From: Sphingobium sp. C100
GTDB taxonomy: Bacteria; Pseudomonadota; Alphaproteobacteria; Sphingomonadales; Sphingomonadaceae
Length of the DNA: 64,000 nt
Assembly (NCBI RefSeq): GCF_000508185.1
Contig: NZ_AYOY01000024.1
Coordinates: 1 to 64,000, forward strand
Direction of reading: 5' to 3'
The position numbers were made by a program, and so were the translations under genes. The notes beneath the pieces are model-generated. The model had not been told where the DNA came from and made no database searches. It was given only the letters and a program-made list of their open reading frames with translations. Numbering within the stretch: the stretch's first letter is position 1; each line of letters opens with the position of its first letter. Positions 1-9,499 of the stretch are shown here, piece by piece.

Positions 1-54
1 GCCGAAAGCGTCGCGGCCGACCCAGGGAGGGCGGCCGACAATAGGGAAGGATCG

Positions 55-3033
55 ATGAAGGTGAGGAATTCTATCCATCGGCAGTTGGCCAGCGCCAGCC
101 TGGCGGCTGTCGCGACGATGGCGTTGGCGGGCGCCGCACAGGCCCAGACCGCGCCCACGCCCGCAGTGCAGGACGTCGCGCCGCAGGACGAGACGAGCGG
201 AGCCGCAGCACCGCGCGCCGCCGACATCATCGTCACCGGGTCGCGCATCACCACCAGCGGTTTCAATGCGCCCACGCCGACCACCGTGATCGGCGAGGAG
301 CAGATCGCCAACAATGCGCAGCCCAATATCTTCAACACCATCGCCCAGTTGCCTTCGTTGCAGGGTTCGACCGGCGCGGCGACCGGGACATTCAGCACGT
401 CGAGCGGGCAGCAGGGCCTCAGTTCCTTCTCGCTGCGCGGCCTTGGCACCATCCGCACGCTGACCTTGCTCGACGGCCAGCGGGTGGTGGGCGCGAACGT
501 GACCGGCGTGCCGGACATTTCCATGTTCCCGCAATTGCTGGTGAAGCGTGTCGATGTTGTGACCGGCGGCGCGTCGGCCTCCTATGGGTCGGATGCGGTC
601 GGCGGCGTCGTCAACTTCATCACCGATACGCATTTCGAGGGGTTCAAGGGGAACATCCTGGGCAGCATCACCAAATATGGCGATGACGAGACGGCACTGG
701 TCCAAGGCGCCTATGGCACGTCCTTCATGGACGGGCGGCTGCATTTCGTGGTCAGTGGCGAATATGACCATGAAGGCGGCGTCGATGCGGGCGATTTCGG
801 CACCGACCTGGCGGGGAGCCGGGATTGGTATCGGGCGACCACGCTGTTCAACACCGGCCAGACCAACAATGGGTCGCCGCAATTCGTCTATGGCGACTAT
901 GCTCAGCCTTACCAATATGCCCGCTACGGCCTCATCAACAACGGCCCGCTTCAGGGCATCGCCTTTGACGCCGACGGCACGCCCTATAATTTCCAATATG
1001 GCTCGAACGGCCAGCCGCAAGGCGATGGCCGGGTCAGCAACTGTTTTTCGGGCAACAGCTTCTGCCAAGGCGGAGACCTTTCCGGCGCGCCGGGTTCGGG
1101 CGCGTCGCTCAAATCCTCGCTGGAGCGCATCAACGGCTATACGCGTCTGGGCTATGACTTTGCCGACAATAACGAAGCCTATGTCACGGTGAACATCGCG
1201 CAGGTGAAGACAAACAATCAGCCGAGCCCAGGCTATGGCCGGTCGAACCTGGAGGTGCAATGTTCCAACCCCTTCCTGCCGCAACTGATTCGCGACCAGT
1301 GCGCTACGGCAGGCATCACCAAATTCAACTTCGGTTCCGCCAATGCATCCTTCCCCGACCCGCAAGTCTATACCGATCGCAAGCAATATCGCTTCGTCGG
1401 CGGGCTGAAGGGGCAGTTCGGCGTCGCCGGCACGGACTGGAACTACGACGCCTATTATGAACATGGCATCACCATTTCGGACGTACGCGTGCGCGATATC
1501 GTGCTCCAGAACCGCTATGTCGCCGCTGCCAATGCGACCACGCTTAACGGCGCGATTGTGTGCGCCGATCCGGTGGCGCGGGCCAATGGTTGTGTCCCGA
1601 TCAACATCTTCGGCAACTTCACGCCGTCGGCTTCCGCTCTGGCCTATGTCGCGCCGCACGAAAACGGACCGTTCCAGCACACCAAATTGACACAGGACGT
1701 GGTCAGCGCCAACTTCTCGGGTGAGCCGGTGGAGTTGTGGGCAGGCCCGCTGGCAGTCGCGTTCGGCGGTGAATATCGGCGCGAATTTTATCGGGTAAAT
1801 GCCGACCCCTATGGCGCGGGCGTGTCCGATCGCAGTCCCAACAGCGCGGACTATCCGGCCGATCCTCTGCTCAATCCGCAGCTGGGCAGCAACTGGGCGG
1901 CCGGCAACTACAAGAATGGCAGCGGCAAATATGAGGTTTATGAAGGCTTTCTGGAGATCAACCTGCCGCTGTTCGACAGCGAAGGGGCCGGTCGCGCCAA
2001 TCTGAACGCCGCCGGGCGCGGGACGCATTACAGCACGTCGGGGACGGTCTGGTCATGGAAGGTCGGTGGCACCTGGGACACGCCGCTGGACGGCATCCGC
2101 CTGCGCGCGGTGACGTCGCGCGATGTGCGCGCGCCCAACCTGTCGGAACTGTTCGCGGCGCCGACGGTGACGACATTGCCGAACTTCAATGATCCGTTCC
2201 GTGACGTAGCGGTATCGGCGTTCCAGAACACCGTCGGCAACCCCAATCTGAAGCCGGAAATCGCGCGCAACACCGAATTGGGCATCGTGCTGGCGCGACC
2301 ATCCTGGGCGCCGGGCCTGAGCCTGTCGTTCGACTATTACAACATCAAGCTGAAGGGCGTCGTGTCCAGCCTGTCGGCGCAACAGATCGTGCAATTCTGC
2401 TCTGAAGGCAATCAGGCCTTCTGCGGTGGCTTCAGCCTCGACAATGCCAACCAACAGCAGAATTTCATCAACGTCCAGCCGTTCAACCTGGCGTCATGGG
2501 AAACGAGCGGTTTCGACATCGAGGCGAGCTACCAGTGGCAGCAACCGCTGGGCCTGCCGGGCAGCTTCACCGTCCGGGCGCTGGGCACTCATATCCGCAA
2601 GTTCATCGTCAGTGCCGGTATCGACGGTGTCGATCCGGTGGATCAGGCGGGCGCCAATAATGGCGCGACGCCCGATTGGAAATGGCTGGCGGTGCAGACC
2701 TATGACAGCGGGCGGTTAAGTCTGACGGTGCAGGAACGCTGGTTCAGCGACGGCACATTCGGAAATCAATATGTGGTGTGCCAATCATCTTGCCCGGCCT
2801 CCAACGGCAACCACCCGACCATCGATTACAACAAGATGAAGGGCGCCTTCTACGTTGACGTCGGCGCGTCGTTCAAGATCATGGACCAGCTGTCGATCTA
2901 CGGAAAGGTCGACAATCTGTTCGACAAGGACCCGGTGGCGTCGCCGCAAACCAATACCGGCCTCGACATCAACCCGGCGCTGTATGACACGCTGGGGCGC
3001 ATTTACCGCGCGGGTGTCCGCTTCAACTTCTAG
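55..3033 (+). CDS. TonB-dependent receptor
   Basis: Outer-membrane receptor that would import a large substrate, probably an oligosaccharide or glycoside given its neighbours, using TonB energy. The 992-residue protein has a Sec signal peptide ending in AQA near residue 30. A TonB-box-like stretch, DIIVTGSRI, lies near residue 57, followed by a plug domain with GLGTIRTLTLLDGQ and GGASASYGSDAVGGVVNF. A long beta-barrel follows and ends in GVRFNF with a terminal aromatic residue, as expected for an outer-membrane barrel. The ATG has a GGGAAGG ribosome-binding site just upstream. A hairpin with a T-run follows the stop, and the exported beta-helix protein starts 70 bp downstream, so the two probably act together. 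The substrate cannot be read from sequence. Confidence 0.93.
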   Translation: MKVRNSIHRQLASASLAAVATMALAGAAQAQTAPTPAVQDVAPQDETSGAAAPRAADIIVTGSRITTSGFNAPTPTTVIGEEQIANNAQPNIFNTIAQLPSLQGSTGAATGTFSTSSGQQGLSSFSLRGLGTIRTLTLLDGQRVVGANVTGVPDISMFPQLLVKRVDVVTGGASASYGSDAVGGVVNFITDTHFEGFKGNILGSITKYGDDETALVQGAYGTSFMDGRLHFVVSGEYDHEGGVDAGDFGTDLAGSRDWYRATTLFNTGQTNNGSPQFVYGDYAQPYQYARYGLINNGPLQGIAFDADGTPYNFQYGSNGQPQGDGRVSNCFSGNSFCQGGDLSGAPGSGASLKSSLERINGYTRLGYDFADNNEAYVTVNIAQVKTNNQPSPGYGRSNLEVQCSNPFLPQLIRDQCATAGITKFNFGSANASFPDPQVYTDRKQYRFVGGLKGQFGVAGTDWNYDAYYEHGITISDVRVRDIVLQNRYVAAANATTLNGAIVCADPVARANGCVPINIFGNFTPSASALAYVAPHENGPFQHTKLTQDVVSANFSGEPVELWAGPLAVAFGGEYRREFYRVNADPYGAGVSDRSPNSADYPADPLLNPQLGSNWAAGNYKNGSGKYEVYEGFLEINLPLFDSEGAGRANLNAAGRGTHYSTSGTVWSWKVGGTWDTPLDGIRLRAVTSRDVRAPNLSELFAAPTVTTLPNFNDPFRDVAVSAFQNTVGNPNLKPEIARNTELGIVLARPSWAPGLSLSFDYYNIKLKGVVSSLSAQQIVQFCSEGNQAFCGGFSLDNANQQQNFINVQPFNLASWETSGFDIEASYQWQQPLGLPGSFTVRALGTHIRKFIVSAGIDGVDPVDQAGANNGATPDWKWLAVQTYDSGRLSLTVQERWFSDGTFGNQYVVCQSSCPASNGNHPTIDYNKMKGAFYVDVGASFKIMDQLSIYGKVDNLFDKDPVASPQTNTGLDINPALYDTLGRIYRAGVRFNF

Positions 3034-3059
3034 CTCAAAAGATCCTTCCCCCCCAACTT

Positions 3060-3093
3060 GTCCCGGTCCTGCACGGCCGGGACATATTTTTTT
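3060..3093 (+). terminator. Rho-independent terminator-like hairpin after the receptor gene
   Basis: GTCCCGG (3060-3066) pairs with CCGGGAC (3077-3083) across a 10-base loop, followed by ATATTTTTTT. It lies between the receptor stop and the ATG at 3104, so it may be a partial terminator that lowers expression of the downstream hydrolase relative to the receptor. Confidence 0.7.
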
Positions 3094-3103
3094 CGGAGCG
3101 ACC

Positions 3104-6100
3104 ATGATGAAATGCGGATTGAGCGGCGCCTGCGCGTCGGTGCTGTTGTCCCTGGCGGGCTGGCAACCGGCGCTGGCGTCGCCGTCCGTCTATATGGTCG
3201 CGCCCAACGAGCCGCGCGCGGTGACGGTCAGGGGCGTGGGCGATGGCCGCGCCGATGACGGCGCCGCGATCCAGCAGGCGATCGACAAGGCCGCAGAGGC
3301 CGGCGGCGGAGGCATCGTGTTCCTGCCCGCAGGCACCTATCGCATCAGCCGCACCCTGTTCCTGTGGCCGGGCGTGCGCATCTTCGGCATCGGCGCGCAG
3401 CGGCCGGTCATCCTGCTGGGCGCCAATACGCCGGGGTTCCAGCGCGGCGTCGCTCATATGCTGATGTTCACCGGCAGCCAGCGCCAGACTGACAAGGGGA
3501 CGCCGCCAGCGGCCTTTCCGCCGGCCGGGAGTGTGCCGTTCAACAAGGACATCGCCGACGCCAATCCTGGCACCTTCTATTCCGCGCTCGGCAATATCGA
3601 TTTCCGCATCATGGACGGCAACCCGGCCGCGACCGCGATCCGCTTCCATTCGGCGCAGCATAGTTTCGTCAGCCATGTCGATTTCCACATCGGGTCGGGG
3701 CTGGCGGGCCTCTATCACGTCGCCAACGAGGCGGAGGATCTGCACTTTCATGGCGGGCGCTACGGCATATTGGCGGAAAAGACATCGCCGGCTTGGCCGT
3801 TCGCGTTGGTCGACGCGACGTTCGACGGGCAGCGGGACGCCGCCATCCGCGAGCATGAGGCGGGGCTGACGCTGGTCAATGTCGCAATCCGCGACACGCC
3901 GGTCGGAATCGAGATCGACCGGGGCTATGGCGACTGGCTGTGGGGCCAGGATGTGCGGTTCGAAAATGTGTCGAAAGCGGGCGTCATCATCTCCAACGAG
4001 AAGAATGTCTACACGCAGGTCGGCTTCCAGAATGTGGTGGGGGCCAACACCCCCATTTTCGCGCGCTTTCGCGAGAGCGGTAGGACGGTGGCGGGCATGG
4101 GCGCGGCTTATAAGGTGACAAGCTTCACCCATGGGCTGACGCTGCCGGGCGTCGGAAAAATGGGCGAATACAAGACCGATATGCAGGCGCAGGCAGTGGG
4201 CGCGCTACCCGCGCCCGGCGCGCCCGCGATCCGCGCGCTGCCGCCGGTGGCCGAGTGGGTGAGCGTGCGGACTTTGGGCGCGAAGGGCGACAACGAGACA
4301 GACGACACCGCCGCGCTGCAAAAGGCGATAGACACGCATCGCGTCGTGTATCTGCCCGTCGGTTTCTACAAGGTCAGCGACACGCTGCGCCTGCGCGCCG
4401 ATACCGTGCTGGTGGGGCTGCACCCCGGACTGACGCAGATCGTCCTCCCCGACGGCTCGGCCGGTTTTCAGGGCGTGGGCGCGCCCAAGGCGCTGATCGA
4501 AAGCGCGCAGGGCGGCGACGCCATCGTGTCGGGGATCAGCCTGGACACCAATGGCGCCAATCTGCGCGCGACCGCTTTGCTGTGGAAGGCGGGCGCGCAA
4601 TCGATGGTCAACGACGTCAAGTTTCAGGGCGGGCACGGCACGCAGGCGTTCGACGGCAGCCGCGTCAATCCCTACAACAACAACGCCACCGGCGATCCCG
4701 ACGCGGCGCGGCGATGGGACGGACAATATGCCAGCCTGTGGGTGACGCAGGGCGGCGGTGGCACCTTCGCCAATATCTGGAGCCCCAGCACCTTCGCCCA
4801 TCCCGGCATCCTGATTTCCGACACGCAGACGCCAGGCCGCATCATCCAGGCGTCGGTCGAGCATCATGTGCGGACCGAAATCGGCCTCAATCGCGTCGCC
4901 AACTGGGAATTGCTGGCGCCGCAGACCGAGGGCGAGGGGGGCGAGAGCGGCGACGCGGTGGCGCTGGAAATCCGGGATTCGCGCAATATTCTGGTCGCCA
5001 ATTTCCATGGCTATCGCGTCACCCGGACGCGCAAGGCGGCGTCCGCGGCGGTGACCCTCTATAATTCGCAGGACATCCGGTTCCGCAATGTCCATGTCAA
5101 TGGCGAGAGCGGGCTGGGCACCTGCGACGAAAATGGCTGCGCGACATTCCTGCGGGTGACGAAATTCCCCTATGAGAATGCGATCCGGGATGTCACCCAC
5201 GGGCTGGACGTGCGCGAGCGTGAATTTGCCGTGCTGGACATCGACGCCACGCCCGCGCCGGTCAGGCCCGCGACCTTTGGCGGGGCGGTCGGCAAGTTGG
5301 CCGACGGGTTCCATTCCATCGGCGGCGGCGCGGTGGATGAAGCCGGGCGGCTCTATTTCATCGACCGGCAGTTCCAGCGCATCTGGCGCTGGTCGGACGC
5401 GGGCAAGCTGGAGATCGTGCGCGACGCGGCGCTCGACCCGGTGAACCTGACGATCGACCGGTCGGGCAATGTGATGGTGCTGTCGTCGCAGGGGCGCAAT
5501 GGCACAGTATACAGCTTCAAGCCGGGCGCGCCCGACAGTGAGATGACGGTCATCCCCGCGACGCCAACCGCGCCGCATCCGGGCGCGGCCGTGGTGTTGC
5601 CGGTCAATTGGTGGAATAACGGCGAGTTCAGGGACCAGATCGACCCCAAGACCTACGCCTTCACCACGCTGGAGGCGATGTTCGCGCGCGACATGGCCAA
5701 GCCCAAGGCAAGCGAATATGTTTCCCCCGATGGATCGGTTGTGCTGCCCGCCGCGCGCGTATTCGCGCAGGGGCCGGCGGACCACCGCGGGCGGCGCTTT
5801 TCCGACGCGCTCGACACCTATGGCTTTGTGCAGGCGCGGGCGGGCGGGCGATTATTCCTGACCAACGGGTCGGAGAACCGCACCTATAGCGGCACAGTGG
5901 GCGCAGGGGGCGCGGTGACGGAGCTCAAGCCCTTCGCCGATCGCGGCGGCGAGGGCGTGGCGACGGATGCCAAGGGGCGCGTCTATGTCGCCAACGGGCA
6001 GGTGTTCGTCTATGCGGCCGACGGGAAAGAGATCGGGCGGATCGACGTGCCCGAACGGCCGCTGCAACTGCTGTTCGGCGGGGCGGACGGGAAGACATTG

Positions 6101-6145
6101 TTCATTCTGGCGCATCATGCACTCTATTCGGTGCGGCCGGAATAG
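3104..6145 (+). CDS. Exported GH55-like double beta-helix protein with C-terminal propeller-like domain
   Basis: Predicted secreted or periplasmic carbohydrate-active enzyme of 1013 residues. The open frame extends upstream to 2855, but the ATG at 3104 follows CGGAG and begins a clear signal peptide (MMKCGLSGACASVLLSLAGW, cleavage after ALA). Two pectate_lyase_3-type beta-helix modules are visible. The first starts near residue 40 (VTVRGVGDGRADDGAAIQ), the second near residue 386 (VSVRTLGAKGDNETDDTAAL). Tandem helices of this kind are typical of GH55 beta-1,3-glucanases. From about residue 725 to the end the sequence changes to repeats such as GGGAVDEAGRLYFIDRQFQR and GVATDAKGRVYVANGQVFVY, which resemble NHL/SMP-30 propeller blades. 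Activity on a beta-glucan is inference; a lyase or a binding role is also possible. Confidence 0.8.
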   Translation: MMKCGLSGACASVLLSLAGWQPALASPSVYMVAPNEPRAVTVRGVGDGRADDGAAIQQAIDKAAEAGGGGIVFLPAGTYRISRTLFLWPGVRIFGIGAQRPVILLGANTPGFQRGVAHMLMFTGSQRQTDKGTPPAAFPPAGSVPFNKDIADANPGTFYSALGNIDFRIMDGNPAATAIRFHSAQHSFVSHVDFHIGSGLAGLYHVANEAEDLHFHGGRYGILAEKTSPAWPFALVDATFDGQRDAAIREHEAGLTLVNVAIRDTPVGIEIDRGYGDWLWGQDVRFENVSKAGVIISNEKNVYTQVGFQNVVGANTPIFARFRESGRTVAGMGAAYKVTSFTHGLTLPGVGKMGEYKTDMQAQAVGALPAPGAPAIRALPPVAEWVSVRTLGAKGDNETDDTAALQKAIDTHRVVYLPVGFYKVSDTLRLRADTVLVGLHPGLTQIVLPDGSAGFQGVGAPKALIESAQGGDAIVSGISLDTNGANLRATALLWKAGAQSMVNDVKFQGGHGTQAFDGSRVNPYNNNATGDPDAARRWDGQYASLWVTQGGGGTFANIWSPSTFAHPGILISDTQTPGRIIQASVEHHVRTEIGLNRVANWELLAPQTEGEGGESGDAVALEIRDSRNILVANFHGYRVTRTRKAASAAVTLYNSQDIRFRNVHVNGESGLGTCDENGCATFLRVTKFPYENAIRDVTHGLDVREREFAVLDIDATPAPVRPATFGGAVGKLADGFHSIGGGAVDEAGRLYFIDRQFQRIWRWSDAGKLEIVRDAALDPVNLTIDRSGNVMVLSSQGRNGTVYSFKPGAPDSEMTVIPATPTAPHPGAAVVLPVNWWNNGEFRDQIDPKTYAFTTLEAMFARDMAKPKASEYVSPDGSVVLPAARVFAQGPADHRGRRFSDALDTYGFVQARAGGRLFLTNGSENRTYSGTVGAGGAVTELKPFADRGGEGVATDAKGRVYVANGQVFVYAADGKEIGRIDVPERPLQLLFGGADGKTLFILAHHALYSVRPE

Positions 6146-6157
6146 GGAGGCTTTTAG

Positions 6158-6245
6158 CCCTCTCCTTGAGGGAGAGGGCTGCGCACCCTCATTCAACTGC
6201 GCCAAACCGCTGCGCGGCAAGGCTGCGTATCCTTCTCCCTCAAGG
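6158..6245. repeat. Imperfect inverted repeat between convergent genes
   Basis: CCCTCTCC (6158-6165) and GGAGAGGG (6171-6178) form a tight hairpin. The segment 6164-6178 is also repeated in inverted orientation at 6231-6245 with 14 of 15 bases matching. It sits between a plus-strand stop at 6145 and a minus-strand stop at 6255, and could be a REP-type element or a bidirectional terminator. There is no T-run. Confidence 0.55.
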
Positions 6246-6254
6246 TGGGACATA

Positions 6255-6668
6255 TCACGCAGGCGTTAGGATCGCCATGTCGTAGACCAGCACCTTGCGC
6301 CAGAGCGGTTCGCAGGATGCGACGAAGGCGCGGTGGATGGGGTGGTCCTGATAGGCTTTCTGGTCGGCGATATTGTCGAAATAGATGAGTTCCGACACGT
6401 CGTAGCTATTGTCGATGACGTCGCGCTGTTCGGTGGGGGCGGGCAGGCCGACATGGAGCTGGCGCACCATCGGGATGGCGGCGAGCGTGCGCAGCCCGGC
6501 GACCAGCCGGTCGCGATCGGCCGGCGATCCGGCCTGCTTCAGCCAGAAGAAGACATGGTGGACCAGCATAGGCTGGCCCTGTGGGGTCGCGGCATGGCCG
6601 GACGACAGGGTTGCCGCGCCCACGCCTGCGGCCATCATCGCCGCCAATTCCCGCCTGCTCGTTTTCAT
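6255..6668 (-). CDS. Dabb-family (stress-responsive alpha/beta barrel) protein, Tat-exported
   Basis: Small 137-residue protein. The N-terminus MKTSRRELAAMMAAGVGAA followed by SGHA is a twin-arginine signal, so the mature domain should act in the periplasm. The mature part has the Dabb pattern: HHVFFWLK, LHVGLPAPTEQR, YDVSELIYFDNIADQ and HPIHRAF. Dabb proteins are dimeric ferredoxin-like barrels; several sit in sugar-acid or polyketide pathways, but most have no proven reaction. It is the last gene of the long minus-strand run, 21 bp after the LacI regulator, so it probably belongs to the same transcription unit. Confidence 0.75.
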   Translation of the reverse strand: MKTSRRELAAMMAAGVGAATLSSGHAATPQGQPMLVHHVFFWLKQAGSPADRDRLVAGLRTLAAIPMVRQLHVGLPAPTEQRDVIDNSYDVSELIYFDNIADQKAYQDHPIHRAFVASCEPLWRKVLVYDMAILTPA

Positions 6669-6689
6669 CCTGCGATCTCCCCTATGTAG

Positions 6690-7739
6690 TCAATCATGCA
6701 CGCTTGCGATCGACTGGCGCTCGATAATGTCGTGGCTGAAAATCTCGTCGCTGACCCATGCGCCGCCGGTGCGGTCACCCAGCGCGGCGATGAGGCATTG
6801 GGTAGCGCGAAAGGCCATGTCCTCGACCGGCTGGCGCACTACGGTCAGTGGCGGCCAGATGCGCGAGGCGAGGATGGTGTCGTCGAAACCGGTGACGCTG
6901 AGTTCGGCGGGCAGACGCAGCCCCTGATGGCTGGCCTGCGCGATGACGCCGGCGGCAAGGTCGTCACTGCTACAGATGATGGCGGTGGGGCGATCCGGCA
7001 GTGCCAGCAATGCCTGTCCGGCGGCCATGCCGGCTGCATAGTCGAACGCGCCATGCTGCACGATCAGGTTGGGATATTCGGCGATGCCCTGTTGGCTGAG
7101 GGCGGCGCGAAAGCCGTCCAGCCGCGCCGCGACCACGCTATAAGGGTCCGGCCCCGCGACATAGGCGATGCGGCGATGGCCGCTGGCGATGACGCGGTCC
7201 GTAAGGGCGTGCATCGCCGCGCGATTGTCGATCCTGACGGTCGTGATGTCCGGCATGGCCGTGCCGGTCGCGATCGCGGCCAGCGGAACAGCCAAGGCAG
7301 CGAGTTCCGCCGATCCGCTGAGCTGCTCGGCAAAGGGCGGGATGAGCAGGAGCGCGTCCGCGCCGCTTTGCACCAGATCGCGGGCGATCCGTTCCGCTTC
7401 GTCCCTGGTCACGCCCTCGCCATCGCGCAGGATGAGTTGCAACCCGTGGGCATTGGTCGCCCGCAACGTGCCGACCAGTACCGCATCGAGGAAAGGCGTG
7501 CGCCGGTTGCTGTAGAGCAGGCCCACGGTCGTCGCCCGCGCCTTCGCCAGGCGCCGCGCCGCCAGATTGGGCACATAACCCAATTCGGCTATCGCCGCCC
7601 GCACCGTGGCGATGGTGGCGGCGCTCGCGCGGCCGGCACCGTTGAGCACGTTCGATACAGTCATTGCGGATACGCCCGCCCGTTCCGCCACCGCGCGGAT
7701 CGTCACGCCATTTCGTCTTCGTCGCGTCATCAACTTCAT
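6690..7739 (-). CDS. LacI-family transcriptional regulator
   Basis: Sugar-responsive DNA-binding repressor. The N-terminal helix-turn-helix is VTIRAVAERAGVSAMTVSNV followed by LNGAGRAS, the LacI signature. A periplasmic-binding-protein-like ligand domain follows (TTVGLLYSNRRTPFLDAVLV; RIAYVAGPDPYSV; FDDTILASRIWPPLTVVRQP). I use the ATG at 7739 (MKLMTRRRRNGVTIR), because the extra upstream residues to 7778 lie ahead of the HTH without similarity to the family; 7730 is a third option. The gene follows the GMC oxidoreductase by about 50 bp and probably controls the whole locus, with the palindrome at 15498-15509 as a likely operator. The effector is unknown but may be a sugar or keto-sugar. Confidence 0.9.
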   Translation of the reverse strand: MKLMTRRRRNGVTIRAVAERAGVSAMTVSNVLNGAGRASAATIATVRAAIAELGYVPNLAARRLAKARATTVGLLYSNRRTPFLDAVLVGTLRATNAHGLQLILRDGEGVTRDEAERIARDLVQSGADALLLIPPFAEQLSGSAELAALAVPLAAIATGTAMPDITTVRIDNRAAMHALTDRVIASGHRRIAYVAGPDPYSVVAARLDGFRAALSQQGIAEYPNLIVQHGAFDYAAGMAAGQALLALPDRPTAIICSSDDLAAGVIAQASHQGLRLPAELSVTGFDDTILASRIWPPLTVVRQPVEDMAFRATQCLIAALGDRTGGAWVSDEIFSHDIIERQSIASVHD

Positions 7740-7792
7740 GCCCCCGGCCTCCTGATAGCGCGTTTCCGGCGGCGGCATAGGGGGCGAACGGG

Positions 7793-9475
7793 TCAGGCCG
7801 CGCCAGCCTTCAGCGACTTGACGGCATGATCGACCGCGCGCGTGGTCAGCGCCATGAAGGTGAGCGAGGGATTGACGCAGGAAATGGAGGCCATCTGCGC
7901 GCCGTCGGTGACGAACAAATTGGTCGCGTCATGCGCCTGGCTCCATTTGTTGAGCACCGATGCGCGCGGGTCGTCGCCCATGCGCGCGCCGCCCATTTCA
8001 TGGATGGCGTCGCCGGGCACATGTTCGCGCACCTTGCTCCCGACATTTTTGAGGCCGGCGCCGCGCAGCATTTTTTCCCCCTGTTCGCGGGCGTCGGCCA
8101 TCATGCGCAGTTCATTGTCGCGGAAGGTCACATTGAAGCGCATCAGCGGGATACCGAAACGGTCGGTCTTGTCGGGGCTGAGCACGACCTGATTATCCTT
8201 ATAGGGCAGGCATTCGCCGAACGCGCCCATCTGGAACTGCCAGCCGCCATAGCGGCGCATCCCTTCCTTCATCGACTTGCCGAAGCCCACCGGCCAGGCG
8301 GGCGCGCGGAATGCGCTGCCCTGATAGCCATAGCCGCGCTTGAAGCCGACATCGTCGGCGCTGTCGATATTGCGGAAACGCGGCACATAGATGCCGCCGG
8401 GGCGACGGCCATATTCGATAAATTCCTCCATGCCGGGGATGTCGCCCCCTACGCTCACGCGGAAGATATGATCCATGACATAGCGGCCGAGTGTGCCGCT
8501 GGAATCGAAATGGCTGCGGCCGCCACCGGGTTGGCGCGAGTTCATCAGGATTTGCACCGAACCGAGTGTCGACGCGTTGAGGAAGACGAGTTTGGCCTGC
8601 ACCACCTCCGCCTGGCCGGTCTTGGCGTCGATGAAGCGGACGCCGGTCACTTTTTTGGTGGCGGCATCATATTCCAGGTTGGTGACCATCGCGTCGGACC
8701 GCAGGGTCAGTCGTCCGGTCGCGCGCGCGGCGGGCAGGGTGACCGCCTGGGTCGAGAAATAGGCGCCGAAGGAACATCCATTGCCGCACTGGTTGCGGAA
8801 CTGGCACTTGGTGCGGTTCTGCTCCGGCTTGTCCTCGGTCATGTTGGACAGGCGGGCGTTGATCATCTTGCGGCCGGGAAACGCCGTTTCCAGCCGCTGC
8901 TTCATCCATTTTTCCGCGACGTTCATCGGCATGGCGGGCTGGAACTCGCTATCGGGCAGATAGGGCAGGTTCTCCCGCGAACCCGACACGCCGATATATT
9001 TTTCGACATAGCTGTACCAGGGCGCCAGATCGTCATAGCCGATCGGCCACACGCCATCGACGCCTTCGCGTTTGTTCGCCTCGAAATCCGCAGGGCTCCA
9101 GCGGAAGCTCCAGCGGCCCCAGATCAGCGACTTGCCGCCGACAGCCGCGGGACGAATCCAGTAGAATTTGCTGCCCTCCCCATAATCATAGGGGTTCAGC
9201 CGGTCATTATTGTGGAACGCCTGGTTGCTGGGCGAGACATAGCCGTGCTTGGCGATGAAATAGTCGCTCTCCATCAGCCGTTCAGGCATCATGTTGCGGG
9301 CCGGCACATCATAAGCGGGCCGGCCATCATAGGTATAATCCTGTTGATGTTCGACCATGTGGCCGCGATCGAGCATCAGCACGCGCAGCCCCTTTTCCGT
9401 CAATTCCTTGGCGGCCCAGCCGCCGCTGATGCCCGATCCGATGACGATCGCGTCGAACCTGTCCGTCGAAGCCAT
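7793..9475 (-). CDS. GMC-family FAD oxidoreductase, probable glucoside 3-dehydrogenase catalytic subunit
   Basis: Flavoprotein of 560 residues predicted to oxidise a sugar hydroxyl, most likely C3 of a glycoside. The FAD-binding dinucleotide fold is at residues 9-35 (DAIVIGSGISGGWAAKELTE). The C-terminal GMC domain holds HEMGGARMGDDP with the catalytic-type His, then CVNPSLTFMALTTRAVDH with the conserved Asn. A cysteine-rich stretch (CQFRNQCGNGCSFGAY) is typical of the gluconate/glucoside dehydrogenase branch. There is no signal peptide. The gluconate_2-dh3-like gene at 10342-10905 does carry a Tat signal, so the flavoprotein is probably exported by hitch-hiking on it. A cytochrome c in the same run would take the electrons. 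Substrate is inferred from neighbours, not from residues. Confidence 0.88.
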   Translation of the reverse strand: MASTDRFDAIVIGSGISGGWAAKELTEKGLRVLMLDRGHMVEHQQDYTYDGRPAYDVPARNMMPERLMESDYFIAKHGYVSPSNQAFHNNDRLNPYDYGEGSKFYWIRPAAVGGKSLIWGRWSFRWSPADFEANKREGVDGVWPIGYDDLAPWYSYVEKYIGVSGSRENLPYLPDSEFQPAMPMNVAEKWMKQRLETAFPGRKMINARLSNMTEDKPEQNRTKCQFRNQCGNGCSFGAYFSTQAVTLPAARATGRLTLRSDAMVTNLEYDAATKKVTGVRFIDAKTGQAEVVQAKLVFLNASTLGSVQILMNSRQPGGGRSHFDSSGTLGRYVMDHIFRVSVGGDIPGMEEFIEYGRRPGGIYVPRFRNIDSADDVGFKRGYGYQGSAFRAPAWPVGFGKSMKEGMRRYGGWQFQMGAFGECLPYKDNQVVLSPDKTDRFGIPLMRFNVTFRDNELRMMADAREQGEKMLRGAGLKNVGSKVREHVPGDAIHEMGGARMGDDPRASVLNKWSQAHDATNLFVTDGAQMASISCVNPSLTFMALTTRAVDHAVKSLKAGAA

Positions 9476-9499
9476 GTTGATCCCCTTCCAGGATGCAGG

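Noticed and set aside
2855-3103. Upstream extension of the beta-helix gene frame
   Set aside because: It overlaps the receptor gene and the terminator-like hairpin; the signal peptide starts at 3104.
4205-5785. 526-residue minus-strand open frame opposite the beta-helix gene
   Set aside because: No recognisable domain; the plus-strand product has clear repeats and a signal peptide.
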